Below are positions 40,403-49,659 of a DNA stretch of 64,000 nt, one piece after another. Both the position numbers and the translations under genes were made by a program. How positions within the stretch are numbered: position 1 is the first letter of the stretch; every line of letters begins with the position of its first letter. The DNA is from Ensifer adhaerens (lineage in GTDB: Bacteria > Pseudomonadota > Alphaproteobacteria > Rhizobiales > Rhizobiaceae). Location of the stretch: the NCBI RefSeq assembly GCF_001270265.1, contig NZ_LGAP01000008.1, forward strand, positions 62,001 through 126,000, given 5' to 3'. A model generated the notes under the pieces. That model ran no database searches. It had not been told where the DNA came from and saw nothing but the letters and a program-made list of their open reading frames with translations.

Positions 40403-41440
40403 TCAAAGCCAGCCGCTTAGCTCCCGCCGCACGACATGCTCGAGAACGGTCATGCCCGCGGCACTGTCATTGAGGCAGGGGATATGCGCAAACTTCTCGC
40501 CGCCATTGTGATGGAAGCTCTCGGCCGCCTGCTCGGCGATCTCCTCGAGCGTTTCCAGACAGTCGGAAACGAAGCCGGGGTTGATGACGGCGATGCGCTT
40601 TACGCCGTCCTGCGCCAGCTTCTCGACCGTCTTGTCGGTATAGGGCTGCAGCCACTCTTCCGGGCCGAAGCGGGACTGGAAGGTCACCTGCAGCTTGTCC
40701 TTGGACCAGCCGAGCTTTTCGCGCAGCAGGCGCGCGGTCTTCTGGCACTGGCAATAATAGGGATCGCCCTTTTCGAAGTAGCTCTTCGGGATGCCGTGGA
40801 AGGAGGTCAGCACGACTTCCGGCTCCCAATCGAGTGTGCCCAGATGCCGCGTGATCGAGGTCGCCAGCGCGTCGATATAGACCGGATCGTCGTGATAGGG
40901 CGGCACGGTGCGCAACGCCGGCTGCCAGCGCATCTTCAGCAGGGCCTCGAACGCCTTGTCGTTAACGGTGGCGGTCGTTGCTGCGGCGTATTGCGGATAA
41001 AGTGGGAACACCAGGATGCGCTCGCATCCGGCCTTCTGCAGCGCCTCCATGCGCGAGGCGATCGACGGCTGGCCGTAGCGCATGCCCCAATCGACGACGA
41101 TGTGCGACTGATCGGCGAAGGCTTCCGCCATCAATGTCGCCTGGTTGCGGGTGTAGGTGCGCAGATAGCTTTCGTTCAGATCCTTGTTCCAGATCATCTC
41201 GTAGGCCTTGCCGACCTTGCCGGGGCGGGTGTTGAGCACGATGCCGTAGAGGATCGGATACCAGAACAACCGCGACCATTCGATGACGCGGCGATCGCTC
41301 AGGAACTCCTTGAGATAGCGGCGCATCGAGGTGTAGTCGGTGCCATCGGGCGTGCCGAGATTGACCAAGAGAACGCCGACCTTTCCGGATTTAACGGTCG
41401 GGTGATCGCTGGGGGCGGTCGCGGCGGGCGCGTTGGTCAT
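40403..41440 (-). CDS. hemH: Ferrochelatase
   Basis: This 345-residue enzyme is set to start at ATG 41440, which has GAGGATCG upstream; ATG at 41452 is also possible. Conserved blocks are VGVLLVNLGTPDG at the start, VLTSFHGIPKSYFEKGDPY with the active-site His, TFQSRFGPEEWLQPYTD and INPGFVSDCLETLEEI with the metal-binding Glu. It inserts iron into protoporphyrin IX, the last haem step. It is monocistronic. Confidence 0.97.
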   Translation of the reverse strand: MTNAPAATAPSDHPTVKSGKVGVLLVNLGTPDGTDYTSMRRYLKEFLSDRRVIEWSRLFWYPILYGIVLNTRPGKVGKAYEMIWNKDLNESYLRTYTRNQATLMAEAFADQSHIVVDWGMRYGQPSIASRMEALQKAGCERILVFPLYPQYAAATTATVNDKAFEALLKMRWQPALRTVPPYHDDPVYIDALATSITRHLGTLDWEPEVVLTSFHGIPKSYFEKGDPYYCQCQKTARLLREKLGWSKDKLQVTFQSRFGPEEWLQPYTDKTVEKLAQDGVKRIAVINPGFVSDCLETLEEIAEQAAESFHHNGGEKFAHIPCLNDSAAGMTVLEHVVRRELSGWL

Positions 41441-41502
41441 CTCGATCCTCATGGTCACGTATGCGTCGGGACATGCATTTTGCTTCACGTCCTTCTAAGA
41501 AG

Positions 41503-41535
41503 AAAAGCCGGCGCGGGGAAGCCCGCGCCGGCTTT
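41503..41535 (-). terminator. Rho-independent terminator of the 5'-nucleotidase gene
   Basis: AAAGCCGGCGCGGG (41504-41517) and CCCGCGCCGGCTTT (41522-41535) form a perfect 14-bp stem, followed on the minus strand by TTTTCTTCTT. Confidence 0.88.
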
Positions 41536-41555
41536 CGAAGGGGAGGCAAATTGTC

Positions 41556-43397
41556 TTACTTTGCCGGAATCTCCAGTTCGGTGCCGACATGCAGGTGGCG
41601 CGGAGCCGGCTTGCCATTGGCCTCGGAGATCTTTGCCCACAGCGCACCGTCGCCGTAGAACGACTTGGCGAGATCCCAAAGCGTGTCGCCCTTGGCGATG
41701 ACATGCTTCTGCGGACCGGAAGCCGGCGTGGTGGCGGCAGCGCCTGCGGCGGCTTGTGTTGCCGTTGCGTCGGTCGTCGTGCCGGCGGCGGCAGCAACTT
41801 CGGTGATGCGGCTATCGGTGTAAGGCTTGAACGGCTGGTGCGCGGCGAGGTAGTCGGCCAGCACGGTTTCGAGGCCCGGACCGTAGTCATAGGCGTTCTC
41901 GCCCTTGGTCTTGAACACGTCGTAGCCGTCGCCGCCATTGCGCATGTAGTTGTTGGTGACCAGCGAGTAGGTCTTTGCCGGATCAAGCGGGCCGTATCCT
42001 TCTCCTTCCTTCACCTCGACCGAAACGACGCGGCTGCCGACCGGCTTCGAACGATCGAAGGAATATTTGAGGCCGGCAACCTGCGGGAAGCGGCCGCCTG
42101 CCTCCTCGAGCTTGCTGAGGCCGTTTTCCAGCGCTTCACGGATGCCGTCACCCTTGATCTGGAAGGTCGCAACCGTGTTCTGGAACGGCAGGACGGTGAT
42201 CACTTCACCCATCGAGACGTCGCCGGCATCGATCGAGGCGCGCAGGCCGCCGCCATTGGTGATGGCGATCGTCACACCCTGGTCCTTGACGCGGTCGAGC
42301 ATGGCGTCGGCGACGAGGCTGCCCATCTCGCATTCCTTGGTGCGGCAATTGTCGCGCGAGCCGTCGATCGGCGCTTCGGTCTTGGCGATGATCTTTGAAC
42401 GGAGTTCCTCGATCGGTTTGGCCAGTTCGGCCACGCGGGTGAGCACCGCCTGATCCGGCTTGACGGAGGAATCGACCAGGATCGGATCGCCCTTGGCGGC
42501 CTTTACCACACCCTTGTCGTCGAAGGTAACGACGAGATCGCCGAGATATTTGGTGTAGGAAGCGGCCTGAACGACGGGAACCTTGTAGCCGCCAGGATTG
42601 TCGACCATGGTCGGGTAGGGGCCTTCGGCCTTTTCGTCAGTGTTCGAAAGCAGGCTGTGCGAATGGCCGCCGACAACCACGTCGACATCGGGGATCTTGG
42701 CGATCGCGGCAAGGTCGCGCGGGTAGCCGACATGGGTGAGCGCAATGATCTTGTCGACGCCCTGCTTCTTCAGCTCTTCGACAGCGGCGGTCGTGGTGGC
42801 GACGTCGTCGCCGATCAGGATGTCGGGGCCGGGGGAGGAGAGCTCGGGCGTGTCGTTGGCAACGGCGCCGACGATGCCGACCTTCTGGCCGCCGACTTCG
42901 AGAACGATCGACGGCTTGATCCGATCACCGATCTTCGACTTGTGGCTGGGCAGAACGTTGGCGGTCACGACCGGGAATTCGATCTTGTCGAGGAAGCCGG
43001 CAAGGCCGTCCTCGCTCTCGTCGAATTCATGGTTGCCGACGGTCATCGCATCGAACTTCATCAGGTTGAGGAATTCGGCTTCGACGAGGCCCTTATAGGT
43101 GGTGAAGAACAGCGATCCCTGAAAATTGTCGCCGGCGTTCAACAGCAGCACGTTCTTGCCCGAAAGGTCCTGGCGCTTCTGGTCGATCAGAGACTTCAGG
43201 CGCGCGACGCCGCCGAAGCACTCGTTCTTGCCTTCCTCTTCGGCCGAGCAGGTCGAATCGAACTTGTTGATCGATTCGATACGGGAATGGAGATCGTTGA
43301 TGTGCAGGATGTTCAGTTCATAATCGGCGAAGGCTGCGCCCGAGGAGAGGGCAAGAATGGACGCGGTCATCAGGCCGGTCCGCATGTGTCTGATCAT
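41556..43397 (-). CDS. Periplasmic 5'-nucleotidase/metallophosphatase with C-terminal LysM domain
   Basis: This 613-residue exported protein has a signal peptide (MTASILALSSGAAFA, residues 9-24). The metallophosphatase domain (about 27-250) carries HINDLHSR, LNAGDNFQGS, VGNHEFDE and GGHSHSLL metal motifs. The 5'-nucleotidase C-terminal domain (about 340-500) contains ITNGGGLRASI. A Thr/Ala linker leads to a LysM domain (about 562-610: HVIAKGDTLWDLAKSFYGDG). It should release nucleosides from nucleotides while bound to peptidoglycan. The LysM fusion is unusual for this family. The ATG at 43397 follows AGGAGAACATC. Confidence 0.95.
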   Translation of the reverse strand: MIRHMRTGLMTASILALSSGAAFADYELNILHINDLHSRIESINKFDSTCSAEEEGKNECFGGVARLKSLIDQKRQDLSGKNVLLLNAGDNFQGSLFFTTYKGLVEAEFLNLMKFDAMTVGNHEFDESEDGLAGFLDKIEFPVVTANVLPSHKSKIGDRIKPSIVLEVGGQKVGIVGAVANDTPELSSPGPDILIGDDVATTTAAVEELKKQGVDKIIALTHVGYPRDLAAIAKIPDVDVVVGGHSHSLLSNTDEKAEGPYPTMVDNPGGYKVPVVQAASYTKYLGDLVVTFDDKGVVKAAKGDPILVDSSVKPDQAVLTRVAELAKPIEELRSKIIAKTEAPIDGSRDNCRTKECEMGSLVADAMLDRVKDQGVTIAITNGGGLRASIDAGDVSMGEVITVLPFQNTVATFQIKGDGIREALENGLSKLEEAGGRFPQVAGLKYSFDRSKPVGSRVVSVEVKEGEGYGPLDPAKTYSLVTNNYMRNGGDGYDVFKTKGENAYDYGPGLETVLADYLAAHQPFKPYTDSRITEVAAAAGTTTDATATQAAAGAAATTPASGPQKHVIAKGDTLWDLAKSFYGDGALWAKISEANGKPAPRHLHVGTELEIPAK

Positions 43398-43580
43398 GAT
43401 GTTCTCCTGTTTTGCCTGTTGTCTGCCGGCCGATTGCAGACCCGTGTCACAGGTCCGGTCCCCACGGTCGGTGTGGCTTTGCCGGGGCGGATGTTTTCAT
43501 CACTTCGAGGCGACTTCAAGCGTTAAAACCATCCTGCGGTTGCCGGATCTGTAACTAGGGTTAAGTCATACAACAGCAAC

Positions 43581-43606
43581 AAAAAAAGCCCCCTTGCGGA
43601 GGCTTT
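43581..43606 (-). terminator. Rho-independent terminator of omp10
   Basis: AAAGCC...GGCTTT stem (43585-43605) followed on the minus strand by seven T residues, 23 bp after the omp10 stop codon. Confidence 0.85.
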
Positions 43607-43628
43607 GATTTGGGTGTCTGAGGCAATC

Positions 43629-43997
43629 TCAGCCGCGTCGCGCCAGCGAGAACTGGGCACCGGCATCGGTGGTGCAATTCAGCTGGTTGGTGGTGACCAG
43701 CGCGCAATTGACCTTGGACTGGGTGTTGCGCACCAGCGACGTCATGTTGATTTCGACGAGCGTCGGGCTGAGCTTCACATAGTTGCCGGAAGCCAGCAGC
43801 TGGTTGCTGTCGGTGGTGCGGGTCGAGAAGGTTCCGCCCGCAAAGGTCGACACGATGCCGTTCGGATCCGTCCATGAGCCTTCGACACCCGTTGCCTGGC
43901 GAGCGGGCGGTCCCCCTCCGATCTCCCGTGGCGACGACTGGCAGGAGGCCAGGGCCGCGGCGGTCGCGAGAAGGGTCAGAATTGCGAATGGCTTCAT
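43629..43997 (-). CDS. omp10: Outer membrane lipoprotein, Omp10-like
   Basis: The start is at ATG 43997 after GAGGG, giving 122 residues with a lipoprotein signal ([20 protein letters not shown]; lipobox LASC, Cys19). The mature part ([48 protein letters not shown]) closely resembles Brucella Omp10, by recall. Two cysteines near the end could form a disulfide. The function is structural or protease-inhibitor-like and unproven. Confidence 0.92.
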   Translation of the reverse strand: MKPFAILTLLATAAALASCQSSPREIGGGPPARQATGVEGSWTDPNGIVSTFAGGTFSTRTTDSNQLLASGNYVKLSPTLVEINMTSLVRNTQSKVNCALVTTNQLNCTTDAGAQFSLARRG

Positions 43998-44113
43998 TGG
44001 CGATTTCCCTCGCTTTGTGCCGAGCGTCCGTTTCGTTTCGCCGAACCATGCCGCGATCAAGAGTTGAAAGCAAGAGCGGCCGGGTCGGCCCGCCGGGCTT
44101 TTCCCATATCGAT

Positions 44114-44144
44114 AAAAAAAGCCCGGGGCAATAATGCCCCGGGC
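44114..44144 (-). terminator. Rho-independent terminator of homospermidine synthase
   Basis: GCCCGGGGCA (44121-44130) and TGCCCCGGGC (44135-44144) form a perfect 10-bp stem with an ATAA loop, followed on the minus strand by seven T residues. Confidence 0.92.
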
Positions 44145-44168
44145 CGGATGCTTCGCAATGTCAGCGGT

Positions 44169-45620
44169 TTAGCGAACGAGGATGTTCTTGAACTGCCACG
44201 GATCCTTAGTGTCGATCTCTTCCGGGAACAGGCCCGGGCGGCCGTCAAGCGGAGTCCAGTCGGTGTAGTGGCCCTCGACCGGGCCGAGATAGGGCAACTG
44301 CACTTCCAGGCAGCGCTTGTAGTCCATCTCGTCGGCTTCGACGATGCCTGCCTTCGGATTTTCCAGCGCCCATACCATGCCGGCGAGCACGGCCGAGGTC
44401 ACCTGCATGCCGGTCGCGTTCTGGTAAGGGGCGATGCGGCGGGTTTCTTCCAGCGACAGGCGCGAGCCGTACCAGTAGGCGTTCTTGTCGTGGCCATAGA
44501 GCAGTACGCCGAGCTCGTCGATACCGTCGACGAGTTCCTTCTCGTCGAGGACGTGATGCATCGGCTGGGCGTTGCCGCCGCTGCCGAACATCTCATGCAG
44601 CGACAGAACAGCGTCGTTAGCCGGGTGGTAGGCGTAGTGGCAGGTCGGGCGATAGGTCGCTTCGCCGTCCTTGTCGCGAACCGTGAAGAAGTCCGAGATC
44701 GAGATCGCCTCGTTGTGGGTGACGAGGAAGCCGTATTGCGGGCCCGGCGTCGGGCACCAGGTGCGCACGCGGGTGTTGGCGCCCGGCTGCTCCAGATAGA
44801 TTGCCGCCTTGCAGCCCTTCTTGTGCTTCTTGGCGTTCTTCGGCATCCAGTTCTCGTGGGTGCCCCAGCCGAGCTCGGCCGGTTGCAGGCCTTCCGAGAT
44901 GAAGCCTTCCACCGACCAGGTGTTCCAGAAGGTGTTGTAGGGTTTCGGGTTCTTGGTGCGCTGGGTATCGCGCTCGGCGATGTGGATGCCCTTGACGCCC
45001 ACCTTCTTCATCAGCTTGGCCCAGCCGTCGCGGTCGTCCTGATGCGGCTCGTCGTATTTCACGCCGAGGTCGTTGGCGAGGTTCAAGAGGCCCTGCTTGA
45101 CGAACCAGGAGACCATGCCCGGGTTTGCGCCGCAGGTCGAAACAGCCGTGGTGCCGCCCGGGTTCTTGTCCTTTTCCTTGCGCATGGTCTCGCGCAGCGC
45201 ATAGTTGGTGCGCGCGGCGTTGTCCATTTCGGCATCGAAGTAGAAGCCGAGCCACGGCTCGACGACCGTGTCGATGTAGAGAACGTCGAGCTTGCGGCAC
45301 ATTTTGATCAGGTCGAGCGAACCGGTGTCGACCGACAGGTTGACGCAGAAACCCTGGCCTTCGCCCTCGGTCAGGAGCGGCTTCAGCAGTTCCTTGTAGT
45401 TGTCCTTCGTCACATGGGCGCGAACGTGGCGGACGCCATGGCGCTCGAAGAGCTCGTTGTCGGCAGCATCCTCACGCGGCTCCACCACGATCAACCGGTT
45501 CTTGTCGTATTTGAAGTGGCGCTCGATCAACGGCAAGGTGCCGCGGCCGATCGAACCGAAGCCGATCATGACGATCGGGCCGGTGATCTCGCCGTAAACC
45601 GGGTAGGTGGTGTCTGCCAT
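44169..45620 (-). CDS. hss: Homospermidine synthase
   Basis: This 483-residue NAD-dependent enzyme has an N-terminal Rossmann motif (GPIVMIGFGSIGRGTLPLI) and the family blocks YIDTVVEPWLGFYFD, TCGANPGMVSWFVKQ and TFWNTWSVEGFISEG. It makes homospermidine from putrescine (and spermidine), the main polyamine of many rhizobia. The ATG follows CAGGAGAAAGACC. It is monocistronic with a strong terminator. Confidence 0.97.
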   Translation of the reverse strand: MADTTYPVYGEITGPIVMIGFGSIGRGTLPLIERHFKYDKNRLIVVEPREDAADNELFERHGVRHVRAHVTKDNYKELLKPLLTEGEGQGFCVNLSVDTGSLDLIKMCRKLDVLYIDTVVEPWLGFYFDAEMDNAARTNYALRETMRKEKDKNPGGTTAVSTCGANPGMVSWFVKQGLLNLANDLGVKYDEPHQDDRDGWAKLMKKVGVKGIHIAERDTQRTKNPKPYNTFWNTWSVEGFISEGLQPAELGWGTHENWMPKNAKKHKKGCKAAIYLEQPGANTRVRTWCPTPGPQYGFLVTHNEAISISDFFTVRDKDGEATYRPTCHYAYHPANDAVLSLHEMFGSGGNAQPMHHVLDEKELVDGIDELGVLLYGHDKNAYWYGSRLSLEETRRIAPYQNATGMQVTSAVLAGMVWALENPKAGIVEADEMDYKRCLEVQLPYLGPVEGHYTDWTPLDGRPGLFPEEIDTKDPWQFKNILVR

Positions 45621-45763
45621 TTTGGTCTTTCTCCTGAGGAAACTTTCCCTGTGACGGTGTTGAAAGTATCTGAAAATGAGGCTCGCGCCGTGCGATAGGC
45701 CCTAGAGCATAGTTTGCTGTCACAATAAAGGGCCGGCGGGTCAACGCTGATCTGCGATCTTGT

Positions 45764-46642
45764 TTAACCGGCAATGGAAAGCAGGGCCGATATCAGGGCA
45801 TCCCGCTTGCTGACGAGGCCCTTGTAGGCCGCCTGCGGCAGATCGAGACTGCGCAACTGCTCGACGAAGGAAAGGGCCAGCGTGGCCGCATCCGCTCTCT
45901 GTCGCAGCAGCGCCAAGGGATCGGAATAGATCCGGATGGTGAAGACGATCGCGCCGGTCTCGGGCAGCTTTCTGAGCGTCTGGCGCTCGATGCGGATGAA
46001 GGTGCGCTCTTCAGTCAGCTCGACGGCACCTGCCGAAAACCCTTCCGATTTCGACTTCGGCAGATGCAGGGAACCATCGACATTGACGGCCCAGTTGAAG
46101 CGTTCGACGAAGCGGCCGGGCGGCAGGTTGTCGAACATGCGGCCGATCAGTTCGGCGTTGCGCGTGCCGTGCTCGAAGCCGGGAACCGGGGCGTGGATCT
46201 CGTCCATCGTGCGCCCGAACTTTTCGGCAAGCGACCAGGATGAAGGGAAGGCGATGTAGGCGGCGCCAAGGCGCCAGCCGCGGTCGCCGCGCTGCATGAT
46301 CGCCAGGTCGTCCTGAACGAGCGAGCCCGCAACCACAAGCGCGTCGTCGCCGGACAGGGCCACCCGTCGCCCGCTGACCATCATCGCATCGTCCTGCCGA
46401 CAGTAGATGTCGGGATATCGAGCCGGCAGGTAGTCGGACAGGGTCTGCAGCAGTTCATTCTGCGCCTGCTGCGTCCCGTCCTCGGCAACGAAAACGGCGC
46501 TGCGGGACTGTGCCAGCAACTGCGCCTTCTGGTCGAGATAGTGCTGCAGCTGATCATCCGGCTCGATCCAGCGATCGGGATCAAGCTGCGTCAGGCCGAT
46601 GGTGAAGGGCTTGGAGGAGCCGTCGTAAGGTGTGTGCTTCAT
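45764..46642 (-). CDS. DUF3445 protein (haem-dependent oxidative N-demethylase-like)
   Basis: The protein is 292 residues from ATG 46642 (MKHTPYDG); ATG 46660 is in frame and neither has a strong site. Family landmarks are an N-terminal FTIGLTQLDPDRWIEPD, a SWSLAEKFGRTMDEIHAPVP block and FVERFNWAVNVDGSLHLPK. DUF3445 proteins are grouped with haem-dependent oxidative N-demethylases that act on small methylamines; which substrate is used here is unknown. It is soluble. Confidence 0.82.
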   Translation of the reverse strand: MKHTPYDGSSKPFTIGLTQLDPDRWIEPDDQLQHYLDQKAQLLAQSRSAVFVAEDGTQQAQNELLQTLSDYLPARYPDIYCRQDDAMMVSGRRVALSGDDALVVAGSLVQDDLAIMQRGDRGWRLGAAYIAFPSSWSLAEKFGRTMDEIHAPVPGFEHGTRNAELIGRMFDNLPPGRFVERFNWAVNVDGSLHLPKSKSEGFSAGAVELTEERTFIRIERQTLRKLPETGAIVFTIRIYSDPLALLRQRADAATLALSFVEQLRSLDLPQAAYKGLVSKRDALISALLSIAG

Positions 46643-46758
46643 GCGGACTGGTCGGATCATTCGCGCGATTTAACCATATTCCCTTTCGTTTCGCATGGTG
46701 CGCAGCTTGTCACAAGCACTTCGTGCTATAGCTTTGATACAACTATCCGCCTCGCGCC

Positions 46759-47754
46759 ATGATTGTTGTTTCCTTGCCAACCTGGAGGCGTTGCAGACTG
46801 AACGTGACCGGCGACCACATAAAGACCTTGATGGGCCTGCAGGCCCAAACGCCCGTGCTGATGGCGCTCTACGATCAGCACGACCGGCTGCAATTTGCCA
46901 ATGAAGCCTTTCGCGCCGCCTATTTCATCGGCGCCGACGAGACGCCGACCTGGACCGACATCATGCGGCGCAACCATGCCGCCGGTCGTGGAACCGTGCT
47001 CAAGACCAGCGACATCAATGCCTGGATAGCCTCAACGGTCAGCCGGCGCGGCAAGATCCCGTTTCGCGCGATGGAGACCGACCTGCATGACGGCCGCTGG
47101 TTATGGATGACGGAAACCGTCGATGCCAAGGGGTGGATGCTCTGCGTCGCCGTCGACATCACCACCATTCGTGTGGAAGAGCGCGCGCTGCGGCAGGATC
47201 GCGATTTCGCGCTGCGTGCCTCGCAGGTCGATGAACTCACCAATGTGCCCAACCGACGCTATACGATGGGGCGGCTCGGCGAATTCATCGCCAACTGCGC
47301 CCAGAACCCGCATATGTGGGGCTGCGTCGCCATCATCGACATCGACTACTTCAAGGCGATCAACGATCGCTATGGCCACCATCAGGGCGACGAGGTGCTG
47401 CTAGACTTCGCCCGCCAGATGCAGGAGTTCGTGCGCCGTTCCGATTGCTTCGGCCGCATCGGCGGCGAAGAGTTCATGCTGATCCTGCCCGACACCACCA
47501 TCAGCGAAGGCAACCTTATTCTCGACCGCCTGCTCGACAAGGTGCGCGGCGCCAGGCCGCTCGCAAATATTCCGGAGTTTTACTACACCTGTTCGGTGGG
47601 GCTGGCGGAGTATCGGGAAGGCGACGGCGTCAAGGACATCTATGCCCGCGCCGACGAGGCGCTCTATCTCGCCAAACGCGACGGGCGCGACCGGGTTAAG
47701 CGGTACACCTTGCCGGGATCAGACCCCGAGCTTCGCCCGGATCAGGCCCCGTAG
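46759..47754 (+). CDS. PAS-GGDEF diguanylate cyclase
   Basis: The protein is 331 residues from ATG 46759; an in-frame GTG at 46804 could be the true start. There is no membrane segment. A PAS-like domain (about 30-130: VLMALYDQHDRLQFANEAFR) is followed by a short helix and a GGDEF domain with IIDIDYFKAINDRYGHHQGD, an intact GGEEF loop and an RRSD inhibitory site five residues before it. It should synthesise cyclic di-GMP in the cytoplasm and be product-inhibited. It is convergent with the pabB-pabC pair. Confidence 0.92.
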   Translation: MIVVSLPTWRRCRLNVTGDHIKTLMGLQAQTPVLMALYDQHDRLQFANEAFRAAYFIGADETPTWTDIMRRNHAAGRGTVLKTSDINAWIASTVSRRGKIPFRAMETDLHDGRWLWMTETVDAKGWMLCVAVDITTIRVEERALRQDRDFALRASQVDELTNVPNRRYTMGRLGEFIANCAQNPHMWGCVAIIDIDYFKAINDRYGHHQGDEVLLDFARQMQEFVRRSDCFGRIGGEEFMLILPDTTISEGNLILDRLLDKVRGARPLANIPEFYYTCSVGLAEYREGDGVKDIYARADEALYLAKRDGRDRVKRYTLPGSDPELRPDQAP

Positions 47755-48345
47755 CGAATTTCCGACATAGAGCTGGCCCTCTGCCAGATCGCCGAGCGAC
47801 AGGCGGGCGACACGCGCCCGCCGCTGGCAGATGAGTTCTGTCCGCAGCACCCCGGCCAGGAGCCCGCAGGCGATCGGCGGTGTCTTCAACGTGCCGCTGC
47901 CGTCGTCGAGGAAGATCGACGTGATGGTTCCCTCGCAAACATCGCCCTTTTCGTTGAGCAGCAGGACCTCGTCGATCTCGGACGCCGGGTATTCTGCACG
48001 CGCCGCCTCGTAGACGCCGCGGCGCGTGGTCTTGACCCGCAGGAGTTTGTCTTCGGAAGAGAGCCTCGTTTCTGCAAAGCGCACGCGCCAGACAGTGTCG
48101 CCGGCAAGCGGTGTGAAGGGCGCCGTGGTGACGGCGATCGCGCCGTTGCGGTCAAGCGTGAGGCGGACGCGGAGGGGACCAGTTGCACCCTGAACGGTGG
48201 CGTGCAATTCGGCTTGGGCGCGATCAGCGCCGGCAAACCCCAACCGCCTTGCGGATCGTTTCAGTCTGGCGAGATGCAATTTCAACCGAACGAAGCCCGC
48301 GTCGGGTTCATAGCGCAGGGTCTCGATCAGGGAAAAATCCGTCAT
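47719..48345 (-). CDS. pabC: Aminodeoxychorismate lyase-like class IV aminotransferase
   Basis: From ATG 48345 the protein has 208 residues. Its start overlaps the pabB stop (ATGA), so the two are translationally coupled. A PLP Lys lies in LLRVKTTRRGVYEAA, and NEKGDVCEGTITSIF matches the class IV fold. It should cleave 4-amino-4-deoxychorismate to p-aminobenzoate and pyruvate for folate. It is short for the family. Its last 36 bp overlap the 3' end of the convergent diguanylate cyclase gene. Confidence 0.88.
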   Translation of the reverse strand: MTDFSLIETLRYEPDAGFVRLKLHLARLKRSARRLGFAGADRAQAELHATVQGATGPLRVRLTLDRNGAIAVTTAPFTPLAGDTVWRVRFAETRLSSEDKLLRVKTTRRGVYEAARAEYPASEIDEVLLLNEKGDVCEGTITSIFLDDGSGTLKTPPIACGLLAGVLRTELICQRRARVARLSLGDLAEGQLYVGNSLRGLIRAKLGV

Positions 48346-49499
48346 CGCGCGATCTCGGCATCGCCGACGGCAAAGCGCGCCTTCAGCAGGCATTCGTCAT
48401 ATTCGGACTGGGCGCCGGAATCAAAGACGATGCCGCCGCCGACATTGAAGACCGCCTCGCCGTCGGCAAACAGCGAGATGGTGCGGATCGCGACGCTGAA
48501 GCGCATGATGCCGTTGGGCGCGATGAAGCCGATCGCGCCGCAATAGGCGTCGCGCGGGCCGTCTTCGAGCGCGTGCAGGATCTCCATCGCCCGCATCTTC
48601 GGCGCGCCGGTGATCGAGCCGCAGGGAAAGAGTGCTGCGAAAATGTCGGTGATGCCGACGTCGGGCCGCAGCTTGGCCCTGACGTGGCTGACCATCTGGT
48701 GCACGGTCGGATAGGTCTCGATGTCGAAGAGTTTCGGGACGTCGAGCGTCCCAACCTCGGTGATGCGCGAGATGTCGTTGCGCAGGAGGTCGACGATCAT
48801 GCGGTTTTCGGCTTGTGTCTTCTCGTCGGCGCGCATGGCCTCGATGATCTCGGCATCCTCCTTCGCCGAGGCACCGCGCTTCGCCGTACCCTTCATCGGA
48901 TGCGTTTCGATCCACCTGTCCGCATCGACCCGGAAGAAAAGCTCAGGCGAGCGCGAGACGAGGATTGGGCCGTCGAGCGCGACGAGGGCGCCGTACTTGA
49001 CCGGCTGACGTTCGATCAGCGACCAGAAGGCGGCTCGCGGATCGCCGGACCAGCGGGCGCGGATCGGCATGGTCAGGTTCGCCTGGTAACAATCGCCCTG
49101 GCGCAGGTGCTGATGCAGACGGTCGAACCGCTCGCGATAGGTAGAAAAATCCCAGGCGGCACGCGGCTCGGCCAGAAAAGGCTCGTTCTCCATCCGCCGT
49201 TGCGGCTCGGCCAGCGGATGGTCGTCGCTCGGCGCATCGAAGATGCCGAAGGACATCAACGGCGTTTCGCGACCCTCCTCGGCAAAGGGGCTCAGCTTCT
49301 CCTCGAAGAGATGGCCGGCCTCATAGGCCATGAAGCCGGCAATCCATTTGCCCGCCTGATGGGCACGTTCAAGCTCGGCGAGGCCGTGGCGGAATTCGGC
49401 TTTGGTCCGCGCCGTGACGACGCGCTCCGGCTCAGCGAAAACCGTGGTCCGATTTTCGCTGTCGTCCCGGAAAAGCACATAAGGTGCGTTTTCGTTCAT
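48342..49499 (-). CDS. pabB: Aminodeoxychorismate synthase component I
   Basis: This 385-residue protein starts at ATG 49499. The chorismate-binding domain is clear: GDCYQANLTMPIRARW, THPMKGTAKRG, AENRMIVDLLRNDISRI and CGSITGAPKMRAMEI. It adds ammonia to chorismate to give 4-amino-4-deoxychorismate; the glutaminase PabA is not nearby. It is coupled to pabC by a 4-bp overlap. A RIME element lies just upstream. Confidence 0.95.
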   Translation of the reverse strand: MNENAPYVLFRDDSENRTTVFAEPERVVTARTKAEFRHGLAELERAHQAGKWIAGFMAYEAGHLFEEKLSPFAEEGRETPLMSFGIFDAPSDDHPLAEPQRRMENEPFLAEPRAAWDFSTYRERFDRLHQHLRQGDCYQANLTMPIRARWSGDPRAAFWSLIERQPVKYGALVALDGPILVSRSPELFFRVDADRWIETHPMKGTAKRGASAKEDAEIIEAMRADEKTQAENRMIVDLLRNDISRITEVGTLDVPKLFDIETYPTVHQMVSHVRAKLRPDVGITDIFAALFPCGSITGAPKMRAMEILHALEDGPRDAYCGAIGFIAPNGIMRFSVAIRTISLFADGEAVFNVGGGIVFDSGAQSEYDECLLKARFAVGDAEIAR

Positions 49500-49532
49500 C
49501 AATGCCGCTTTGCTGCCAGCCCATCCAACCCC

Positions 49533-49634
49533 AGAGCGTTTCCGTCTTAAACGGAGTCATGGAAACGCTCTATCTCTTTGTTTTTCGCATTTCCGGACGG
49601 AAAACCGCTTCGCACTTTTCCTGGAAAGGCTCCA
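49533..49634. repeat. RIME-type intergenic mosaic element, copy D
   Basis: AGAGCGTTTCC/GGAAACGCTCT palindrome, CTATCTCTTTG spacer, then CGGAAAACCGCTTCGCAC and TTTTCCTGGAAAGGCTCC. It lies between pabB and oligoendopeptidase F. In this copy the right end is 25 bp from the next stop codon rather than within it. Confidence 0.88.
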
Positions 49635-49659
49635 GACCGCGGGCCCGGCCCGCGTCGGA

